Assembly: GCA_934630485.1 (NCBI GenBank) | Contig: CAKTWD010000065.1 | Location: 1-9,590 of the forward strand | Length of the DNA stretch: 9,590 nucleotides | DNA from: an uncultured Eggerthellaceae bacterium | Lineage (GTDB): Bacteria > Actinomycetota > Coriobacteriia > Coriobacteriales > Eggerthellaceae | Direction of reading: 5' to 3' | Part shown: positions 5,587 to 9,590 of the stretch, in pieces | How positions within the stretch are numbered: position 1 is the stretch's first letter | Layout: every line of letters begins with the position of its first letter | The notes under the pieces: model-generated | The model's input: only the letters and a program-made list of their open reading frames with translations | Told to the model about the DNA's origin: nothing | The model's database searches: none | Made by a program: the position numbers and the translations under genes

Positions 5587-7809
5587 TTACAGATGCAGGA
5601 CGCGGTCTTTGATTTCCTGCGTGCGGCCCTGGTTCCAGAATTGCGTTCCGATGTAGCCGCAGGTGCGGCGGGCGACGTTCAGCTTGTCCTGGTTGCGGTT
5701 GCCGCAATTCGGGCATTCCCATACGAGCTTGCCATCGTCCTCGACGATTTGGATCTCGCCGTCGTAGCCACATTCCTGGCAGTAGTCGGACTTAGTGTTC
5801 AACTCGGCGTACATGATGTTGTCATAGATGTACTGCATCACGCGCAGGACTGCCTGCAGGTTGTCCTGCATGTCGGGAACCTCGACGTAGCTGATGGCGC
5901 CGCCGGGGGACAGGCGCTGGAACTGGCTTTCGAAGTACAGCTTCTGGAAGGCGTCGATCTCCTCGGAAACATGCACGTGGTAGCTGTTGGTGATGTAACC
6001 CTTGTCGGTGATGCCCTTGATCACGCCGAAACGACGCTGCAGGGACTTGGCGAACTTATACGTGGTGGACTCCAGCGGAGTGCCGTACAGGGAGTAGTCG
6101 ATGTTCTCGGCTTCTTTCCACTCGGTGCACTTGTCGTTGAGATGCTGCATGACCTCAAGGGCGAACGGGGTGGCTTCGGGGTCGGTGTGGCTGTAGCCGG
6201 TCATGTATTTGACGCACTCGTACAGGCCCGCATAGCCAAGCGAGATGGTGGAGTAACCGCCGTAGAGCAGCTTGTCGATGGTTTCGCCCTTCTTCAGGCG
6301 GGCAAGGGCGCCGTACTGCCAAAGGATGGGCGCTGCATCGGAAAGCGTGCCCTTCAGGCGCTCGTGACGGCAACGCAGGGCGCGATGGCAAAGCTCGAGG
6401 CGCTCGTCGAAGATCTCCCAGAATTTATCCATGTCGCGGTACGAGGACAGAGCGACGTCGGGCAGGTTGATGGTTACCACGCCTTGGTTGAAGCGGCCGT
6501 AGTACTTCGGCTTGCTCGGCTCGTAGTTGCCGGCGTTGGCTACGTTGTCATAGCCGTTGCCGGAACGGTCGGGGGTAAGGAACGAACGGCAACCCATGCA
6601 GGTGTACACATCGCCGTTGCCCACGGTTTCGCCTTTGGACAGTTTGTACTCGCGCATCTTCTTCTCGGAGATGTAGTCGGGAACCATGCGCTTCGCGGTG
6701 CACTTCGCAGCCATCTCGGTGAGATAGAAGTACGGCGAATCCTCGGTGATGTTGTCCTCTTCAAGCACGTAGATGAGCTTCGGGAACGCCGGCGTGATCC
6801 AAACACCCGCCTCGTTCTTGACGCCCTGGTAGCGCTGGCGGAGCATCTCCTCGATGATCATGGACAGGTCGTGCTTCTCGGTCTCGTTCTTCGCCTCGTT
6901 CAGGTACATGAAGACGGTGATGAACGGAGCCTGGCCGTTGGTGGTCATGAGAGTGACCACCTGATACTGGATGATCTGGACGCCGCGGCGGATCTCGTCG
7001 CGCAGACGCTCCTCGACGATCTCGTCGATCTTCTCGCTGGGGGCCTCGAATCCAAGGCTGTCCATTTCGGCAAGGGTCTGAGTGCGGATCTTCTTGCGCG
7101 AGATGTCGACGAACGGGGCCAGATGGGTGAGCGAGATGGACTGGCCGCCATACTGGCTGGAAGCCACTTGCGCGATGATCTGCGTGGCGATGTTGCACGC
7201 GGTGGAGAAGCTGTGCGGCTTTTCGATGAGCGTGCCCGAGATGACGGTGCCGTTTTGCAGCATGTCTTCAAGGTTCACCAAGTCGCAGTTGTGCATGTGC
7301 TGGGCGAAGTAGTCGGCGTCGTGGAAATGGATGAGACCGTTGTTGTGGGCTTCGACGATGTCATGCGGCAGAAGTTCGCGCATGGTGAGGTCTTTGGAAA
7401 CTTCGCCGGCCATGTAGTCGCGCTGTACCGAAACCACGGAGGGGTTCTTGTTGGAGTTTTCCTGCTTCACTTCTTCGTTGTTGGATTCGATAAGCGCAAG
7501 AACCTTGTCATCGGTCGTGTTCTTGTGGCGCTTTTGGTTTTGCAGGTAGCGATAGATGATGTACTTGCGCGCGACGGCGAACTTGTCCAGGCGCATGATC
7601 TCATCTTCGACGAGGTCCTGGATCTCTTCGACCGAGACGGTGTGGCCGGCGCATTCGCAGGCATCCGCGACGTTGGCGGAAGCGTACTGGATCTGGCGCT
7701 CGGTGAGACGCTCGGATTCGGGGACCTCCTTGTTCGCTTCGCTGATGGCGTTGGCGATCTTGGTGACGTCGAACAAAGCTTCGGAGCCGTTGCGCTTGAT
7801 GATCTTCAT
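5587..7809 (-). CDS. nrdD: Class III (anaerobic) ribonucleoside-triphosphate reductase
   Basis: NrdD reduces ribonucleoside triphosphates to deoxy forms under anoxia using a glycyl radical installed by NrdG. The 740-residue product begins with an ATP-cone allosteric domain (about 1-95; KIIKRNGSEALFDVTKI). The catalytic barrel contains HFHDADYF, C175 in NCDLVN, and CMGCRSFL (C404, C407). By spacing, C175 and C407 are the likely active-site cysteines. The C-terminal zinc site has C677, C680, C699 and C702. The glycyl-radical loop is RRTCGYIGTQF, with Gly718 as the predicted radical site, and the protein ends RVLHL as usual. The ATG at 7809 was chosen because the ATP cone begins there and AAAGG lies eight bases upstream. 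The frame stays open to an ATG at 7887, but that start lacks a Shine-Dalgarno. Two NrdR-like boxes lie upstream. Whether it uses formate or a thioredoxin-type reductant cannot be settled by eye. Confidence 0.97.
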   Translation of the reverse strand: MKIIKRNGSEALFDVTKIANAISEANKEVPESERLTERQIQYASANVADACECAGHTVSVEEIQDLVEDEIMRLDKFAVARKYIIYRYLQNQKRHKNTTDDKVLALIESNNEEVKQENSNKNPSVVSVQRDYMAGEVSKDLTMRELLPHDIVEAHNNGLIHFHDADYFAQHMHNCDLVNLEDMLQNGTVISGTLIEKPHSFSTACNIATQIIAQVASSQYGGQSISLTHLAPFVDISRKKIRTQTLAEMDSLGFEAPSEKIDEIVEERLRDEIRRGVQIIQYQVVTLMTTNGQAPFITVFMYLNEAKNETEKHDLSMIIEEMLRQRYQGVKNEAGVWITPAFPKLIYVLEEDNITEDSPYFYLTEMAAKCTAKRMVPDYISEKKMREYKLSKGETVGNGDVYTCMGCRSFLTPDRSGNGYDNVANAGNYEPSKPKYYGRFNQGVVTINLPDVALSSYRDMDKFWEIFDERLELCHRALRCRHERLKGTLSDAAPILWQYGALARLKKGETIDKLLYGGYSTISLGYAGLYECVKYMTGYSHTDPEATPFALEVMQHLNDKCTEWKEAENIDYSLYGTPLESTTYKFAKSLQRRFGVIKGITDKGYITNSYHVHVSEEIDAFQKLYFESQFQRLSPGGAISYVEVPDMQDNLQAVLRVMQYIYDNIMYAELNTKSDYCQECGYDGEIQIVEDDGKLVWECPNCGNRNQDKLNVARRTCGYIGTQFWNQGRTQEIKDRVLHL

Positions 7810-7882
7810 ATCCCGGCCTTTCTTTGACAGCATTGTCCAAGGCATGCTTGAACGATGTGGAGGGGTGATTTGCGATGGGTTG

Positions 7883-7888
7883 ATCATA
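7883..7888 (-). promoter_or_regulatory. Possible -10 element for nrdDG
   Basis: Read on the - strand this is TATGAT, 73 bp before the nrdD ATG. No good -35 is seen at 17 bp. An alternative -10 (GATATT) lies inside the first NrdR box, and that arrangement would let the repressor cover the promoter directly. The true start cannot be decided from sequence. Confidence 0.3.
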
Positions 7889-7920
7889 GGTCATTGCGGT
7901 TAGGAAAGAAAGGCTTGCAA

Positions 7921-7936
7921 CCACAATATCTTGTGT
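7921..7936. promoter_or_regulatory. NrdR box 1 upstream of nrdDG
   Basis: ccacaatatcttgtgt matches the published NrdR-box pattern acaCwAtATaTwGtgt at 14 of 16 positions by hand count. The core is the near-palindrome CACAATATCTTGTG. NrdR is a zinc-ribbon/ATP-cone repressor of ribonucleotide reductase operons. The box lies 112 bp from the nrdD start codon. Confidence 0.75.
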
Positions 7937-7952
7937 TCTTAAAACCATAAAG

Positions 7953-7968
7953 TCCCTAATTATTGTGT
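7953..7968. promoter_or_regulatory. NrdR box 2 (degenerate partner)
   Basis: tccctaattattgtgt matches the NrdR pattern at 12 of 16 positions, with one strong half (ATTGTGT) and one weak half. It begins exactly 32 bp after box 1, leaving a 16-bp gap. Known NrdR operators are paired boxes about three helical turns apart, so the spacing supports it more than the match itself does. Confidence 0.6.
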
Positions 7969-8127
7969 TTGCGCAGGTAGAAGGGGGTATTACGCGATCA
8001 GAAACGCCAGGGGGTGTCTGTTTTTATCCGGCCCGCTTTTCCGAGTGGTTTCGCGCCGCCGCCGAACGGCATTGTGGGCGAATTGGCGATCATAAGGGGA
8101 TGCCGCCTGCTGTTTTTGGCCGTGGGG

Positions 8128-8136
8128 TGCTAGACT
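8128..8136 (+). promoter_or_regulatory. Candidate extended -10 promoter for the permease
   Basis: TGCTAGACT carries an extended TGn followed by TAGACT (8131-8136), a moderate -10 match. No clear -35 is present. Transcription would begin near 8143, giving a leader of roughly 125 nt, unusually long for a simple transporter gene. Confidence 0.4.
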
Positions 8137-8142
8137 TTGCAC

Positions 8143-8238
8143 GGTGAATCAGCGTGAAGGGATCGTTCATGGAGCCGCTCTGATCGAAACGGCGCCTGAT
8201 GTCTTGGATCGGCATCGGGTTCAGCATGGCAACTCACC
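8143..8238 (+). ncRNA. Potentially structured 5' leader of the permease mRNA
   Basis: By eye three helices can be drawn. The closing helix pairs GGTGA (8143-8147) with TCACC (8234-8238). A second arm pairs ATCAG (8148-8152) with CTGAT (8180-8184), with TGAA/TTCA pairing inside it. A third arm pairs CCTGATG (8195-8201) with CATCGGG (8213-8219), including one G-U. This is the layout of a three-way junction, the same general topology as purine riboswitches. The conserved junction bases of the purine class are not seen, and no terminator or clear ribosome-site sequestering stem is evident. In GC-rich DNA such pairings can be chance, so this is a candidate only. Confidence 0.25.
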
Positions 8239-8269
8239 TTGGCAACGAAAAAAAGAAAGGATTGTGAGC

Positions 8270-9590
8270 GTGGACAAGTTTTTCAAGATCAGCGAGCGCG
8301 GAAGCACGGTTGGAAATGAGGTCATCGGTGGTTTGACTACATTTCTGGCCATGGCTTACATCATCGCGGTTAACCCGACGTTCTTGCAGGCGGCGGGCAT
8401 TCCGTTCAATGCCGCGCTGACGGCAACCTGCTTTGGCGCGGCCGTCATGACTGCCGCCATGGGCCTTATCGCGAACAGGCCCCTGGCTTTGGCAAGCGGC
8501 ATGGGCATCAACGCCATCGTCGCATTCACGTTGTGCGACGCGGGCGGCTTGGGCATCGATTGGCGCGTGGCCATGGCGATCGTCTTCCTTGAGGGCGTCG
8601 TCATTCTCGTGTTGGTTGTTTGCGGCCTGCGCAAGGCCATCATGGACGCCATTCCCGTCGACCTGCGCATCGCTATCGGCATCGGCATTGGCTTGTTCAT
8701 CGCTTTCATCGGCCTGAAGGGCGGCGGCATCATCGCCGACAACCAGTCCAACCTGCTTGGCGCGGGCGATTTCACCTCCCCGGCTTGCATCGTCTCCATC
8801 ATCTCCATTTTGATCGCCGTCATCCTCACGGTCATGGACGTTCAGGGCGCGCTGCTCATTTCCATTGTGGCGGCTACGATCATCGGCATCCCGTTCGGCG
8901 TCACGTCGCTGCCTACGTCATGGGAGTTCGGCCTTGATTTCTCGGCATTCGCGGCTCCGTTCCAGACCGATCCGCAGACGGGTAAGATGGCCATTCTTCA
9001 GGTGTTCCTCCAGCCTGCGCTGCTTCTGTTCGTGTTCTCGCTTTTGATGAGCGACTTCTTCGACACCATGGGCACGGTCGTGGCCGTTGGCCAGCGTGGC
9101 GACTTCGTGGATAAAGAGGGTAACGTCGAGGACATCCAGGAGATCCTGACGGTCGACTCCGCTGCTGCCATCGTCGGCGGCTTCATGGGCGCAAGCTCGG
9201 TCACCACGTTCGTCGAATCCGCTTCCGGTGCTGCCGCCGGCGCACGTACGGGTCTCTCGAACCTCGTCATCAGCGCGCTGTTCGTCGTCTTCGCGTTCTT
9301 CGCTCCGATCGTCGGCATGGTTTCGGGTTCTGCCACCTGCGGCGCTCTTACCGTCGTCGGCTACCTTATGATGACCTCGATCGCCGATATCGACTGGGGT
9401 CGCATCGAGCACGCGTTCCCCGCGTTCATCACCATCATGGGCATTCCGTTCACGTACTCCATCACCAACGGCATCGGCTTCGGTTTCATCAGCTACGTCG
9501 TTATCAAGGTTGCCCAGGGCAAGGCTTCCGATATCAAACCGCTTATGTGGATCGCCGCAGCGGCCTTCTTGGTCATGTTCATCTTCATGT
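8270..9590 (+). CDS. NCS2/AzgA-type purine permease, 3' end cut off by the window
   Basis: This polytopic inner-membrane transporter probably imports adenine, guanine or hypoxanthine with a cation. 440 codons are present and the frame is still open at the window end. The N-terminus MDKFFKISERGSTVGNEVIGGLTTFLAMAYIIAVNP is characteristic of the AzgA branch. Family motifs are SGMGINA (about 76-82), SDFFDTMGTV (from 261) and GASSVTTFVESASG followed by GARTGL (about 307-329), the substrate-site regions of NCS2 carriers. Most of the rest is alternating hydrophobic helices. GTG at 8270 is preferred: AAGGA at 8257-8261 is eight bases upstream, whereas the in-frame GTG at 8264 is too close to it. The gene is divergent from nrdDG. 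Which purine it carries cannot be told from these motifs. Family assignment is firm. Confidence 0.93.
   Translation, partial: MDKFFKISERGSTVGNEVIGGLTTFLAMAYIIAVNPTFLQAAGIPFNAALTATCFGAAVMTAAMGLIANRPLALASGMGINAIVAFTLCDAGGLGIDWRVAMAIVFLEGVVILVLVVCGLRKAIMDAIPVDLRIAIGIGIGLFIAFIGLKGGGIIADNQSNLLGAGDFTSPACIVSIISILIAVILTVMDVQGALLISIVAATIIGIPFGVTSLPTSWEFGLDFSAFAAPFQTDPQTGKMAILQVFLQPALLLFVFSLLMSDFFDTMGTVVAVGQRGDFVDKEGNVEDIQEILTVDSAAAIVGGFMGASSVTTFVESASGAAAGARTGLSNLVISALFVVFAFFAPIVGMVSGSATCGALTVVGYLMMTSIADIDWGRIEHAFPAFITIMGIPFTYSITNGIGFGFISYVVIKVAQGKASDIKPLMWIAAAAFLVMFIFM

Larger units (their letters stand above)
7810..8269. other. Divergent intergenic region between nrdD and the purine permease
   Basis: This 460-bp stretch separates divergent genes and holds no credible protein gene. 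The nrdD side (7810-7970) contains a possible -10 element and the paired NrdR boxes. The centre (about 7975-8125) shows nothing I can name. The right side (8125-8269) holds the candidate permease promoter, a potentially structured leader and the Shine-Dalgarno. A 60-codon frame at 7965-8147 crosses it but has no ribosome site and overlaps NrdR box 2. Confidence 0.7.

Noticed and set aside
5581..7827. 748-codon open frame on the + strand, antisense to almost all of nrdD
   Set aside because: It mirrors nrdD exactly, its composition (Val, Leu, Asp, Gly and His rich) is that of a reverse complement of G/C-ending codons, and no family motif is seen. It is a shadow of codon bias.
7810..7887. 26-residue N-terminal extension of NrdD from ATG 7887
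   Set aside because: It lacks a ribosome binding site and would precede the ATP cone that normally starts the protein; ATG 7809 has AAAGG at good spacing.
7880..7894. FNR-like site TTGATCATAGGTCAT upstream of nrdD
   Set aside because: Only the left half fits TTGAT-N4-ATCAA; the right half does not, so it is not counted as an anaerobic regulator site.
7965..8147. 60-codon + strand frame in the nrdD/permease gap
   Set aside because: It has no Shine-Dalgarno, begins inside NrdR box 2, ends in the candidate permease promoter, and uses codons unlike its neighbours.
8143..8269. Known purine riboswitch upstream of the permease
   Set aside because: The fold topology is similar, but the conserved junction bases of that class were not found, so it is listed only as an unassigned structured-leader candidate.

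Overview
The window carries seven protein genes and reads as ordinary core chromosome of an anaerobic, GC-rich bacterium. Third codon positions are strongly G/C, starts include GTG, and the only ribonucleotide reductase seen is the oxygen-sensitive class III enzyme. The style of the proteins suggests an anaerobic actinobacterium of the Coriobacteriia (Eggerthella/Slackia-like). That placement is an impression from codon use and protein style, not a search result.

Left part, + strand (1-3945): the 5'-truncated valyl-tRNA synthetase gene valS ends in a strong intrinsic terminator. It is followed by a small membrane protein with a double zinc ribbon, which has its own extended -10 promoter, then by a thioredoxin gene with a near-perfect Shine-Dalgarno and a GAAA-loop terminator. 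After that comes a possible 49-residue protein of unknown function. A long hairpin at 4002-4034, able to act in both directions, separates this block from the convergent genes to the right.

Middle part, - strand (4083-7809): read in its own direction this is nrdD (class III ribonucleoside-triphosphate reductase), nrdG (its radical-SAM activase) and then, past a hairpin, nfo (endonuclease IV). NrdD and NrdG together make dNTPs without oxygen, and endonuclease IV repairs abasic sites in DNA. Upstream of nrdD are two NrdR-box-like palindromes whose starts are 32 bp apart. This arrangement predicts control by the nucleotide-sensing repressor NrdR.

Right part, + strand (8270-9590): a purine permease of the NCS2/AzgA type runs off the window. 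It is preceded by a candidate extended -10 promoter and a leader of about 125 nt. That leader can be drawn as a three-helix junction resembling a riboswitch fold, but matches no class I recognise.

I see no mobile element, CRISPR array, tRNA or rRNA gene, and no clear new system. The items most worth a second look are the NrdR site pair, the permease leader, the zinc-ribbon membrane protein and the 49-residue reading frame.
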